Below, piece after piece: positions 8,291 to 16,201 of a stretch of 34,628 nucleotides of DNA. The stretch covers positions 69,282 through 103,909 of the forward strand of contig CASEOA010000021.1 in assembly GCA_949289455.1 (NCBI GenBank), given 5' to 3'. Below the pieces are notes generated by a model. It saw nothing but the letters and a program-made list of their open reading frames with translations. It was not told the origin of the DNA and did not search any database. The position numbers were made by a program, and so were the translations under genes. The stretch is from an uncultured Eubacteriales bacterium. Its GTDB lineage: Bacteria; Bacillota; Clostridia; Oscillospirales; Oscillospiraceae. Position 1 is the first letter of the stretch. Each line of letters opens with the position of its first letter.

Positions 8291-9697
8291 TCAGGGATGC
8301 TGGGGCCAGAAGGCCTCCACGGCCTGTTCCGCCGTCTGGCGGATGCGGTCGGTATAGCCGTTTTTCCAAGCGAAACACATCTGCCGGTCGCAGCCCATGA
8401 GCTGGCAGTCCCCATCGATGAGTGCGGTGGCCCGGCAGCCGCCGCCGCAGTGATAGCGGTATTTGCAGGCGGCGCACTCCTGATTCGCTGTCATCAGATC
8501 TCGTACCCGGCCATTGACGAACTGCATATAGTAGCTGTCGCTGAGCCCCTGACGGAGCCCGATGTCCTGGACTTTGGGGAACCGCTCCTGCTGGGGGCTG
8601 GAGGTCATGGGCATACAGGGCAGCAGCCGCCCCTCTGGGGTGATATAGCAGGACCAGCGGGCGGCGCCGCACAGATGGCGGTCCAGACAGTGCTCCGTTC
8701 CATCGTAAGGAGAGGGAACGATATGATAAGGGAGCTCCTGGTTCAGCACAATGATCCCGCCCAAGGTGAGCTGGCGGATCGGCCGGCCCGTCCGGTAGTA
8801 CCAGTCGATATAGGGGAGCATCCCCTCCATATATTCCTGCTGGGTCAGGACGTTGCCCTGGCTGTTGCATTGCCAGAGCGGCGTCATGGAGACGTTGGAT
8901 ACTTTCAGCACTTCCACGCCTGCCGATTTGAGGGCGTCCACAGTCTGGGGCAGGCTGTTGATGTTCCCGCGGTGGATACACATCTCTGCGTCCGTTTTCA
9001 GACCGTGATCACGGCACAGGCGAAAAGCCCGCAAAGCGGCGTTTTCCGCACCGTTGACTCCCCGCATCCAGTCATGCCAGCCTATCCCGTCAAAACTGAT
9101 GGAGATATCCGGGTGAAGGCCCCGGCGCTTCAGTTGGTCGATAATGGAATCATCCAACAGCCAGCCGTTGGTATAAATTTTTCCGATGGTCATGTGATAG
9201 GACAACATACGGTCGATCAGTTCCCACAGGTCCTTGCGCACAAAGGGCTCGCCGCCGGTGAGATCCACCTGAAGAACGCCGCACTGGGCCATCTGGTCAA
9301 TGAGATCCAGAGCCTCGGCGGTGGACAACTCACCCAGCTTAGCGTCGGGGGCGTCCATGAAGCAGTGCCTGCACCGATAATTGCACCGCCCGGTGACAGA
9401 CCAAAATACGCTCTGAACAAAGCGGTTATGATAATACCGGTAATATTGATCTGGGTCCAGCGGAGTTGGTTGGGCACAGGGCGCAATAATTCCGTCAGCT
9501 TCATATGTATGGAGCGTGGTTTCCATTTCCGGCGTCAAGGGGATGCCATTCAGTTCGGTTTCCCCATCGCAAAGCAGAAGTGTTTGAAATTCATGTGCTG
9601 TCAACGGACGGATCTGATGATCCTGCCTGTTGACCAGCGCCTGTGTGAGCTTTTCCCAGCCCCGGAGCCAATAGTTGGGTGCGAGTCTGTAAAACAT
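8291..9697 (-). CDS. Radical SAM/SPASM peptide-modifying enzyme
   Basis: A 468-residue radical SAM enzyme. Cys105, Cys109 and Cys112 form the CxxxCxxC site (GRCNYRCRHC) for the SAM-cleaving 4Fe-4S cluster, followed by the LTGGEPFVRKDLWE motif. A C-terminal SPASM region has Cys near 350-365 and a series at about 408, 411, 417, 421, 431, 436 and 441 (CX2CX5CX3C), which bind auxiliary clusters as in enzymes that crosslink peptides. Residues 1-95 precede the barrel and may be a leader-binding domain (inferred). ATG 9697 is preceded by GGAGG. It follows the 53-residue precursor gene, separated by a hairpin, so the likely job is thioether or C-C crosslinking of that peptide. The product is unknown. 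Confidence 0.9.
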   Translation of the reverse strand: MFYRLAPNYWLRGWEKLTQALVNRQDHQIRPLTAHEFQTLLLCDGETELNGIPLTPEMETTLHTYEADGIIAPCAQPTPLDPDQYYRYYHNRFVQSVFWSVTGRCNYRCRHCFMDAPDAKLGELSTAEALDLIDQMAQCGVLQVDLTGGEPFVRKDLWELIDRMLSYHMTIGKIYTNGWLLDDSIIDQLKRRGLHPDISISFDGIGWHDWMRGVNGAENAALRAFRLCRDHGLKTDAEMCIHRGNINSLPQTVDALKSAGVEVLKVSNVSMTPLWQCNSQGNVLTQQEYMEGMLPYIDWYYRTGRPIRQLTLGGIIVLNQELPYHIVPSPYDGTEHCLDRHLCGAARWSCYITPEGRLLPCMPMTSSPQQERFPKVQDIGLRQGLSDSYYMQFVNGRVRDLMTANQECAACKYRYHCGGGCRATALIDGDCQLMGCDRQMCFAWKNGYTDRIRQTAEQAVEAFWPQHP

Positions 9698-9751
9698 AGC
9701 AAGGAGCCTCCGTTCCTTTCCTTCTGATACAAGATAGAGTGGGAAAGAAGA

Positions 9752-9792
9752 AAGCCGGCAAACACGACAAATCAAGTCGTGTTTGCCGGCTT
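9752..9792 (-). terminator. Strong hairpin between precursor and radical SAM gene
   Basis: A perfect 17-bp stem (9752-9768 with 9776-9792) with a 7-nt loop, 15 bp after the precursor stop codon. In the minus direction it is followed by CTTTCTTCTTTCCC, a loose pyrimidine tract. It would end most transcripts after the precursor and let some read through into the enzyme gene, and it could also protect the precursor mRNA 3' end. Confidence 0.75.
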
Positions 9793-9806
9793 CTTGGTTT
9801 TGCAGC

Positions 9807-9968
9807 TTAGTAGACGGCGGTAAGATTGTACGAACACGAAACGCCATTCTGGTTGGCCCAAGCGGGGCATCCGCCTCCACCGCCAGCGCCGGAAGTGGTG
9901 ATCACGTCGCTGTTGTCAAACAGGATCACCTCGGCCTCGGCGGACACATAGGCTTTTTTCTCAGTCAT
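9807..9968 (-). CDS. Putative RiPP precursor peptide, 53 residues
   Basis: A short gene not previously sized as an ORF here. ATG 9966-9968 is preceded by AAAGGAG at about 10 bp and ends at TAA 9807-9809. The N-terminal half (MTEKKAYVSAEAEVILFDNS, then DVITTS) looks like a leader; the C-terminal half begins with GAGGGGGC and has two cysteines at residues 34 and 45, several Asn/Ser, a Trp and two Tyr, ending NLTAVY. It has no membrane segment and no Sec signal. Its own promoter lies upstream and a 17-bp hairpin follows. Position between a PqqD/HPr-kinase/peptidase trio and a SPASM enzyme points to a ribosomally made, modified peptide. Cleavage site and modification are not known. Confidence 0.82.
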   Translation of the reverse strand: MTEKKAYVSAEAEVILFDNSDVITTSGAGGGGGCPAWANQNGVSCSYNLTAVY

Positions 9969-9996
9969 ATTGTGACAACTCCTTTCAGAAACTATA

Positions 9997-10024
9997 TTTA
10001 TAATTAAAATACTCAGGGAAACAA
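9997..10024 (-). promoter_or_regulatory. Internal promoter of the precursor gene
   Basis: Minus-strand TTGTTT (10019-10024) and TATAAA (9997-10002) are 16 bp apart in an AT-rich patch at the end of the peptidase gene, about 30 bp before the precursor ATG. The patch stands out from the GC-rich surroundings. Confidence 0.55.
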
Positions 10025-10444
10025 CTTGTTGCGGACCCGTCCGGGCAGGGCCCGGAGCCAGAGGCGGCGGTACCGCCGGTTCAGGGCACGCAGGTAGGCC
10101 TGATACATGGCGCTGTCACAGGAGACATACGCGCCGTCAGGGGAGGGATAGAAACCCGCCATCACGCCGATCACCCAATCGGCGGGCACCCGCTCCCGGT
10201 GGAGCCGGTTGTCCCCCCGGGTCAGGTAGGCCCCGTCCAGCACCTTCACCACCCGGTGGAGCACATAGGCTCCGGTGGGCCGGCGGTAGAGGGCCACGTC
10301 GTAGCGGCTCAGAGGGCCATTGGCAGCTTCGATCACCACGATGCTGCTCTGGTGATGGAGCAGGGGCTCCATGCTGTCCCCCTCGGTGCGGAACAGCCCT
10401 TTGCCATACTGGGCCAGCGCCTGTTCAATGGTCTGCCGGGTCAT
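10013..10444 (-). CDS. S24/S26-type serine peptidase, soluble
   Basis: A 143-residue protein with the signal-peptidase-like core. TEGDSMEPLL carries the serine nucleophile (GDSMxP), and YDVALYRRPTGAYVLHRVV places His before Arg where Lys is usual in bacterial type I enzymes, as in SipW/ER-type Ser-His peptidases; TRGDNR is the conserved following box. There is no membrane segment, unlike true signal peptidases, so it should act in the cytoplasm. Start ATG 10444 overlaps the end of the PqqD gene by 20 bp, suggesting coupled translation. A role in removing the precursor leader is inferred; regulation (LexA-like) is the alternative. Confidence 0.82.
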   Translation of the reverse strand: MTRQTIEQALAQYGKGLFRTEGDSMEPLLHHQSSIVVIEAANGPLSRYDVALYRRPTGAYVLHRVVKVLDGAYLTRGDNRLHRERVPADWVIGVMAGFYPSPDGAYVSCDSAMYQAYLRALNRRYRRLWLRALPGRVRNKLFP

Positions 10445-10706
10445 GGTCCAGGGCAAAGGAGAGGGCGTCCAGGAAAGCCTCCACATCCCGGCGGGCGGTT
10501 TCCTCGTCTACGCCGTCGTAGACCTCCAAAGTCCTGGCCACCAGCGCCTGGGGGGTGGTCCCTCCCTCTATCATATTCCAATAGAGAGCGCCGGTCTCAT
10601 TGAGCCGTACCATCCCGTTGAACTGCTGGCAGGCCTCGCCGATGGCCACTACCATGTGGTCATTGCCCAGCCTGCGCATCAGAAATCCCGGCTTTGCATG
10701 GATCAT
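10425..10706 (-). CDS. PqqD-like peptide-binding protein (RRE)
   Basis: A 93-residue PqqD-family protein: an N-terminal beta hairpin (GFLMRRLGNDHMVVAIG), then FNGMVRLNETGALYWNMIEGG and a C-terminal helical part (TARRDVEAFLDAL). This winged-helix fold is the RiPP recognition element that binds a precursor leader and presents it to the modifying enzyme. ATG 10706 is preceded by GAGGAGGG about 7 bp upstream. It overlaps the HPr-kinase-like gene by 47 bp at its start and the peptidase gene at its end, so all are cotranscribed. Confidence 0.9.
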   Translation of the reverse strand: MIHAKPGFLMRRLGNDHMVVAIGEACQQFNGMVRLNETGALYWNMIEGGTTPQALVARTLEVYDGVDEETARRDVEAFLDALSFALDHDPADH

Positions 10707-11406
10707 AGGCAACCCTCCTCATCATATTATATGCTGTCAGAGCGGCGTCCGGTTCTGGCTTGCATCGCAGCAGGTAAAAGGGAACCGCATCCAGCATCCG
10801 CTCCAAAAGGGCCCAGAACCGGTCGAACACATCCAACTCCGTGGGGAGCAGCACCTGGTGGAACAGGCGGCTGTTTACCTCCGACAGGGAAAGGGGGCGG
10901 ATCTCATTGACCTGTCCCCGCTCCAGAAAGCAGATCCCATCCACCGGACAGGTCAAATTGCTGCCCAGGCGCTCCTTGCCCATCCAGGGGGTGCCGCAGG
11001 CATACAGCACTCCGTCTATAAAGCGGAAGATGGGCTTGTCGCCGTTGACAACCTGAACCCGGGGACCAAACACATCCAGCCACTGTTTCAGGTGGGTGGT
11101 TTTGCCCACACCGCTGGGGGCGGAGAACACATAGGCCCTGCCATCCACGGCTACCACGGCGGCGTGCATCAGAAATGCGTCGTACCGGGGCAGCTCCAAG
11201 CAGATCCGCCGGTAGATACAGATGCTCTCCCGATACCACAGGTGGGAATTCGGACTGACAGCTTCTTCCGCCCGGAGATCTTCTTCGGTAGCACGTACCG
11301 TAAATGCAGGGGGCTGATCGGTGAGATAGGGGTAACAGAGATCCAATACAAAGGGATATTGATTGTCAATCCCGATGGAAATGCCGGCCAGCTTGATACA
11401 AAACAC
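10660..11406 (-). CDS. HPr kinase-like / PEPCK-fold protein
   Basis: About 248 residues. A Walker A-type loop (SAPSGVGKTTH, about residues 95-105) follows a conserved FLMHAAVVAVDGRAYVF strand, and VNGDKP then YACGTPWMGKER follow, as in HprK-like proteins of peptide-modification cassettes. It lacks the N-terminal domain of true HPr kinase and has no nearby PTS genes. Relatives phosphorylate lasso peptides or have unknown roles. I prefer GTG 11406, preceded by GAGGAGA; ATG 11478 would lie almost at the predicted transcription start. It opens the cassette, so it may phosphorylate the peptide or use nucleotide in its handling (inference). Confidence 0.83.
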   Translation of the reverse strand: MFCIKLAGISIGIDNQYPFVLDLCYPYLTDQPPAFTVRATEEDLRAEEAVSPNSHLWYRESICIYRRICLELPRYDAFLMHAAVVAVDGRAYVFSAPSGVGKTTHLKQWLDVFGPRVQVVNGDKPIFRFIDGVLYACGTPWMGKERLGSNLTCPVDGICFLERGQVNEIRPLSLSEVNSRLFHQVLLPTELDVFDRFWALLERMLDAVPFYLLRCKPEPDAALTAYNMMRRVAYDPCKAGISDAQAGQ

Positions 11407-11494
11407 AGGGGACCGTCTCCTCGCAGCGGAAAACTGAGGGCAGGAATAAATTGGAAGATAAAGCGGATTTATTCCCATGTTCTAGGTCAACTAT

Positions 11495-11522
11495 ATTCTA
11501 CCATCAGTATTGAAATTGTCAA
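11495..11522 (-). promoter_or_regulatory. Promoter of the peptide cassette
   Basis: Minus-strand TTGACA (11517-11522) and TAGAAT (11495-11500) are 16 bp apart, about 90 bp before the GTG start of the HPr-kinase-like gene. Confidence 0.68.
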
Positions 11523-11611
11523 GGGGAGAAGATGGCTTTGACAGAAATGAAAGGGTTCTGAGTAAAATTGGCGGAGGCACAGGGACGCGGCAGTGCAGTC
11601 TGGTGTGTATA

Positions 11612-11627
11612 GATATGGTATCATATC
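11612..11627. promoter_or_regulatory. Inverted repeat upstream of the peptide cassette
   Basis: GATATG (11612-11617) and CATATC (11622-11627) form 6-bp arms around a 4-bp centre, about 90 bp upstream of the cassette promoter. It may be a regulator site; no cognate regulator is in the cassette. The rest of 11523-11696 shows no convincing gene. Confidence 0.3.
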
Positions 11628-11689
11628 GCTGTAGCCGGCTGTGTATGCCCCCCAATATACGCCGTAGCAAGGGGGACGTCTGCCCGGAC

Positions 11690-11739
11690 GGGAAAACATG
11701 ACCTGGGCCCGGAGCTAGACACTCCGGGCCCAGGTCATG
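11690..11739 (-). terminator. Terminator of the GarR-garK operon
   Basis: A perfect 18-bp stem (11697-11714 with 11722-11739) with a 7-nt loop, followed in the minus direction by GTTTTCCC. It lies about 50 bp after the glycerate kinase stop. Confidence 0.85.
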
Positions 11740-11788
11740 TTAAGAAAGAGAGGGGAAGTAGGCAATATTAAGAAGGGAAGTGATCAGG

Positions 11789-13015
11789 TTATTCCACCAG
11801 CGCCACGGCGACATCGTTGACATTGGTACCGGTGGCGCCAGTCATAATCAGTCCGCCCACCGCCTGAAGGGCGTGGTAGGCGTCGTTGTCGGCCAGAGTG
11901 CGGAACACGTCCCCGCCGGCTTGTTTCAAAGCCTCGCAGGTCTGGCCGTCCACATAGCCGCCGGCGGCGTCGGTGGGGCCGTCGGTGCCGTCGCTGCCCA
12001 CGGAGAACACGCAGCAGCCGGAGAGCCCAGCCAATGCCGGGGCGGCGGCCAGGGCGAGCTCCTGGTTGCGGCCGCCCAGACCTTTGCCGGTCAAATGGAC
12101 CACTGTCTCGCCGCCGGCGATAAAGGCCCGCTTTTGACCGGCGCCGGCGTGGGCCTGGGCGATGGTCCCCAGGAAGCTGCCCGCCTCACGGGCCTCACAG
12201 CACAGCCGGTCGGTGAGGATGATGGGCTGGTAGCCCAGGGCCTGACAGGCTCTGGCGGCCGCCGTGCACAGCTCCCGCACGCTGCCGGTGATCTGGGTCT
12301 CCACGTTGTCCAGGGTTTTGGGGGTCTCCTGGTCCAGCAGAGCCTCAGCCTGAGGGGAGAGGCGCAGGTGGTACTTGTCCGCGATGGCTCTGGCCTGGGC
12401 GCAGGTGCTGCTGTCCGGGCAGGCCGGGCCGCTGGCGATCATGTCCAGGGGGTCCCCCAGGATGTCGCTCAGCACGATGCTGAATACCCGGGCGGGGGCG
12501 CAGGCCTGGGCGAACCGGCCGCCCTTCACCCCGGAGAGCCGCTTGCGGATGGTGTTCATTTCCACAATGTCCGCCCCGCTGGCCAGCAGCTGACCGGTGA
12601 TATCCTGAAGCTCTTCGCCAGGGATCAGGGGCTGCTCAAACAGGGCACTGCCGCCGCCGGACAGGAGAAAGAGCACGGTGTCCTCCGGCTTCAGGTCACG
12701 GACCAGCTCCAGCGTCTTGTTGGTGGCGTCAAAGCTGTTCTGGTCGGGCACCGGATGCCCCGTCTCATAGCAGGTCACCCCGGGGATGGGATTTTTGACG
12801 TGGTGGTACTTGGTCACCACCACGCCGCCGTCCACCTGGCCCAGTACCGTCACGGCGGCGTGGGCCATCTGCCAGGCGGCCTTACCCGCGGCTACCAGCA
12901 GGGTTTTTCCCCGGGACTGGAACCCGTCCAGGGCTCTGCGCACCGCCTGGTCGGGCAGGACGGCGGCGATGCTGGCGGAGATAATCTGATTGGCAGACTC
13001 ACGCAAGGTGTTCAT
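11789..13015 (-). CDS. Glycerate 2-kinase, MOFRL family
   Basis: Phosphorylates D-glycerate to 2-phosphoglycerate, the last step that sends hexarate carbon into glycolysis. The 408-residue protein has the two-domain GckA/TtuD layout: the N-terminal DUF4147 part with LFLLSGGGSALFE, then the C-terminal MOFRL part with KGLGGRNQELALAAA and SVGSDGTDGPTDAAGG. This is a different family from Escherichia GarK, which does the same job. It is the last gene of the garR operon, 17 bp after gudD. Confidence 0.93.
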   Translation of the reverse strand: MNTLRESANQIISASIAAVLPDQAVRRALDGFQSRGKTLLVAAGKAAWQMAHAAVTVLGQVDGGVVVTKYHHVKNPIPGVTCYETGHPVPDQNSFDATNKTLELVRDLKPEDTVLFLLSGGGSALFEQPLIPGEELQDITGQLLASGADIVEMNTIRKRLSGVKGGRFAQACAPARVFSIVLSDILGDPLDMIASGPACPDSSTCAQARAIADKYHLRLSPQAEALLDQETPKTLDNVETQITGSVRELCTAAARACQALGYQPIILTDRLCCEAREAGSFLGTIAQAHAGAGQKRAFIAGGETVVHLTGKGLGGRNQELALAAAPALAGLSGCCVFSVGSDGTDGPTDAAGGYVDGQTCEALKQAGGDVFRTLADNDAYHALQAVGGLIMTGATGTNVNDVAVALVE

Positions 13016-13032
13016 GGCACGCTCCTTATCGG

Positions 13033-14370
13033 TCAGCGGACCAGGCAGGGCTTCTTGTTGTCAAAGGTCCAGCCGGGGATGAGGTACTGCATCCCAACGG
13101 CGTCGTTGCGGGCGCCCTTGCCGTAGCACTTGTCCATGTAGAGCTGGTGGGCCTTCATGACCTGATCCCGGTCCACCTCAATGCCCAGGCCGCCCTTCTC
13201 GGGCAGGTCGATGCAGCCGTCCACGATCTGCATGGGCTGCTTGGTGAGCCGCTCCCGGCCCTCCTGCCAGATCCAGTGGGTGTCGATGCCGTTCATTCTG
13301 CCGGGGATGGCGGCGGCGCACTGCACCACCATGGCCAGGGAGATGTCAAAGTGGTTGTTGGAGTGGCAGCCCCACATCATGCCAAAGTCGTTGCACATCT
13401 GACCTACCCGGACAGAGCCGTTCATAGTCCAGAAATGGGGGTCGGCCAGGGGAATGTCCACGCTTTTGAGGGCCAGGCAGTGGCACATCTGCCGCCAGTC
13501 GGTGTTGATCATGTTGGTGGCGGTGGGCATACCGGTGGCCTGGCGGAACTCGGCCATGATCTCACGGCCGGAGAAGCCGCCCTCGGCGCCGCAGGGGTCC
13601 TCGCAGTAGGCCAGGCACTCCTTCAGCTGGGGAGCGATTTCCAGGGCCTCGGCCAGGCTCCAGCAGCCGTTGGGGTCCAGATCCACCCGGGCGTCGGGGA
13701 AGGCGGCCTTGATGGCCTGGACGGCCTTCAGCTCCTCTTTGGGGGCCAGCACGCCGCCCTTGAGCTTGAAGTCCACAAAGCCGTACTTCTCATGGGTGGC
13801 CTTGGCCAGGGCCACAATGGCCTCGGGGGTCAGGGCCTCCTCATGGCGCAGGCGGTACCAGTCGCAGTCGGAATCGGGCTCTTCCTCGTACTCCAGGTCG
13901 GTCTTTTTGCGGTCGCCCACATAGAACAGGTAGCTCAAAAACTGAACCCGGCGGCGCTGGATGCCGTCCCCCATAAGGGCGGCGGCGGGCACGTTGAGGA
14001 ACTTGCCCAGCAGGTCCAGCAGGGGAGCCTCAATGGCGGTGACCACGTGGACGCCGGTACGCAGGTCGAAGGTCTGCAAGCCGCGCACGTCGTCCTTGAT
14101 GTTGGCGTTGAGCCAGTCGCGTACCTTGTTCAGGGTCTGCTTGTAGTCGGCGATGCTGGTGCCCAGCACCAGGTCCTTCACGTCCTCCAGGGCCTTGGTG
14201 ATCTTTTCGCCGCCGGGCACCTCGCCCACGCCCTCCACGCCGTTGGAGTCGGTGAGGATGACAATGTTGCGGGTGAAGTAGGGGGCGTGGGCGCCGGAGA
14301 GATTGAGCTCCATGCAGTCGTGACCGGCAACGGGGTAAATCTCCATTTTAGCGACAGTAGGAATTCCCAT
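13033..14370 (-). CDS. gudD: Glucarate dehydratase
   Basis: Enolase-superfamily enzyme that removes water from D-glucarate (and L-idarate) to give 5-keto-4-deoxy-D-glucarate. Length 445 matches Escherichia GudD. Visible catalytic parts are the KxK motif in DFKLKGG, Mg2+ ligands in VDLDPNGCW and YCEDPCG, the following NMINTDWRQ segment, and the general base His in [13 protein letters not shown]. It lies 20 bp after the aldolase gene and 17 bp before glycerate kinase in the same operon. Confidence 0.95.
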   Translation of the reverse strand: MGIPTVAKMEIYPVAGHDCMELNLSGAHAPYFTRNIVILTDSNGVEGVGEVPGGEKITKALEDVKDLVLGTSIADYKQTLNKVRDWLNANIKDDVRGLQTFDLRTGVHVVTAIEAPLLDLLGKFLNVPAAALMGDGIQRRRVQFLSYLFYVGDRKKTDLEYEEEPDSDCDWYRLRHEEALTPEAIVALAKATHEKYGFVDFKLKGGVLAPKEELKAVQAIKAAFPDARVDLDPNGCWSLAEALEIAPQLKECLAYCEDPCGAEGGFSGREIMAEFRQATGMPTATNMINTDWRQMCHCLALKSVDIPLADPHFWTMNGSVRVGQMCNDFGMMWGCHSNNHFDISLAMVVQCAAAIPGRMNGIDTHWIWQEGRERLTKQPMQIVDGCIDLPEKGGLGIEVDRDQVMKAHQLYMDKCYGKGARNDAVGMQYLIPGWTFDNKKPCLVR

Positions 14371-14390
14371 GTTTCACAGTCCTTTCTGTT

Positions 14391-15290
14391 TTACAGCAGA
14401 CCGGCTTCGGTCATCGTTTTGACAAAACCATCTTTGGCGGCGCCTGCCGGCGTGGGCAGGGTAGGCAGATAGGGTGCGCCCACGTCCCGGCCCCGCAGGT
14501 TGGCCATGTCCTTGGCGGCCACAGGGAAGCTGGCAGCGTCCATGGACAGGCGGACGGGGTTGAGCTTGAACTGGGCCTCCAGGCTGCCGGCCATGTCCCC
14601 TGCCACAAATTTGTTGTACACGTCGGTAATGAGCTCGGGCATGAAGTTGGCGGCGGTGCACACCCCGCCTACCGCTCCGTGGCAGAGGCTGGCGTACAGC
14701 AGGGTGTCCTTGCCGCCGAAGACCTTGAAGCCAACATCCCGGGTACGGCGGATGAACTCGGAGGTGAGGGTAATGTCGCCGCTGGTGTCCTTCATGCCCA
14801 CGATGTTGGGCACCTGGTGGGCCAGCTGGTCCACCAGCTGGGCGGTGAGGGTGTAGCCCACCCGGCCGGGATTGTTGTACAGCAGCACCGGGGTCTCGGG
14901 CACGCTCCGGGCGATGGTCTGGAAGTGCTGGAGCAGCTCGGTATAGGTGGGCTTGAGGAACATGGGCTGGAGCACGCTGACAGCGGCGGCTCCGTTCTTC
15001 ACGGCCATCTGGGCCAGGCGGCAGCACTTTTTGGTGTTGATGGCGCCGATGCCGAAGTATACCGGCACCCGGCCCGCCGCCTGATCCACCATGATTTTCA
15101 GGCCCCGCTCCATTTCGTCCTCTTCCACCATGTAGAACTCGCCGTTGGAGCCGAAGGCCAGCACGCCGGACACGCCGCCCTGGATGACGTAATCCACCTG
15201 ATCCCGCAGCTTGGCTTCGTCGATACGCTCCTCGCCGTCAATGGGGGTGAGAATGGGGACCACAACGCCTTTGATAAAGTCAGTATTCAT
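14391..15290 (-). CDS. DapA-family aldolase, likely 5-keto-4-deoxyglucarate aldolase
   Basis: A 299-residue class I aldolase/lyase of the dihydrodipicolinate synthase family. Lys167 in GMKDTSGD is the Schiff-base lysine, Tyr138 in LLYNNPG the proton-relay residue, and GSNGEF (48-53) replaces the usual GTTGE loop. True DapA is unlikely because the gene sits between gudD and garR. The operon needs an enzyme that cleaves 5-keto-4-deoxyglucarate to pyruvate and tartronate semialdehyde, and no HpaI-type GarL is present, so I infer this protein does it. The alternative, 5-dehydro-4-deoxyglucarate dehydratase (KdgD), would not need GarR or glycerate kinase. Confidence 0.85.
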   Translation of the reverse strand: MNTDFIKGVVVPILTPIDGEERIDEAKLRDQVDYVIQGGVSGVLAFGSNGEFYMVEEDEMERGLKIMVDQAAGRVPVYFGIGAINTKKCCRLAQMAVKNGAAAVSVLQPMFLKPTYTELLQHFQTIARSVPETPVLLYNNPGRVGYTLTAQLVDQLAHQVPNIVGMKDTSGDITLTSEFIRRTRDVGFKVFGGKDTLLYASLCHGAVGGVCTAANFMPELITDVYNKFVAGDMAGSLEAQFKLNPVRLSMDAASFPVAAKDMANLRGRDVGAPYLPTLPTPAGAAKDGFVKTMTEAGLL

Positions 15291-15322
15291 AGCAGGTCAC
15301 CTTATACTCCTCCGGGCGTGGG

Positions 15323-16201
15323 TCACAGGGACTCGATGCCGGTGAGCTTCTTGTAGTACTTAATGATGGAGCTGTGGTCGTCCTGGCCGCAGCCGTTGTT
15401 GTGCAGCCACTGGAAGATCTCCTGGACGGCGGCGGTCATGGGCAGGGGGGAGCCCACAGTGTGGGCGCAGTCCAGAGCGTTGTTCAGGTCCTTGATGTGC
15501 AGGTCGATCTTGAAGCCGGGCTTGTCGTTGCCCTCAATCATCATGGGGGCCTTGGCGTTCATGACGGTGGAACCGGCCAGGCCGCCCTTGATGGCCTCAA
15601 ATACCAGCTGGGGCTCCACCCCGGCCATCTTGGCCAGGGTCAGGGCCTCGGACAGGGCCTGGATGTTGCAGGCCACGATGATCTGGTTGGCCAGCTTGGT
15701 GGTGTTGCCGGCGCCCACCTCGCCGCAGCGGACCACGGAAGCGCCCATGGCGCCCAGGAGCTCCTTATACTGGTCAAAGACCTCCTGCTTGCCGCCCACC
15801 ATGAAGGACAGGGTGCCGTCGATGGCCTTGGGCTCGCCGCCGGAGACGGGGGCGTCCAGCATCTCAATGCCCTTCTTGGCCAGCTCCGCGGCGATCTCCT
15901 TGGAGGCCACAGGGTTGATGGAGCTCATATCAATAAACACGGAACCGGGCTTCATGTGGGCGGCCACGCCGTCCTCGCCCAGCATAACGGCCTTCACCTG
16001 GGGGCTGTTGGGCACCATGGTGAGCACCACGTCGCAGGTCTCGCCGATCTGGGCGTTGGTGGCGGCCTTGGCGCCGGCGGCCACCACCTCGTCCACGCTG
16101 GCCTGGTTCAGGTCGCTGACGGTAAGGTCGTAGCCGGCCTTCAGCAGGTTCTTGGCCATGGGCTTGCCCATGATTCCCAGTCCGATCAGTCCGATTTTCA
16201 T
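15323..16201 (-). CDS. garR: Tartronate semialdehyde reductase
   Basis: Beta-hydroxyacid dehydrogenase that reduces tartronate semialdehyde (2-hydroxy-3-oxopropionate) to D-glycerate with NAD(P)H. The 292-residue protein begins MKIGLIGLGIMGKPMAKNL (Rossmann motif), has the substrate loop DAPVSGGEPKAIDGTLSFMVGG and the catalytic Lys in NTTKLANQI. It is the first gene of the minus-strand operon and faces the divergent control region. Spacing to the aldolase is 32 bp. Confidence 0.93.
   Translation of the reverse strand: MKIGLIGLGIMGKPMAKNLLKAGYDLTVSDLNQASVDEVVAAGAKAATNAQIGETCDVVLTMVPNSPQVKAVMLGEDGVAAHMKPGSVFIDMSSINPVASKEIAAELAKKGIEMLDAPVSGGEPKAIDGTLSFMVGGKQEVFDQYKELLGAMGASVVRCGEVGAGNTTKLANQIIVACNIQALSEALTLAKMAGVEPQLVFEAIKGGLAGSTVMNAKAPMMIEGNDKPGFKIDLHIKDLNNALDCAHTVGSPLPMTAAVQEIFQWLHNNGCGQDDHSSIIKYYKKLTGIESL

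Noticed and set aside
11510-11701. 63-residue plus-strand frame between the peptide cassette and glycerate kinase
   Set aside because: Ends at the terminator of the opposite strand, Cys/Arg-rich and without a plausible family. It was considered as a second precursor, but lacks leader features.
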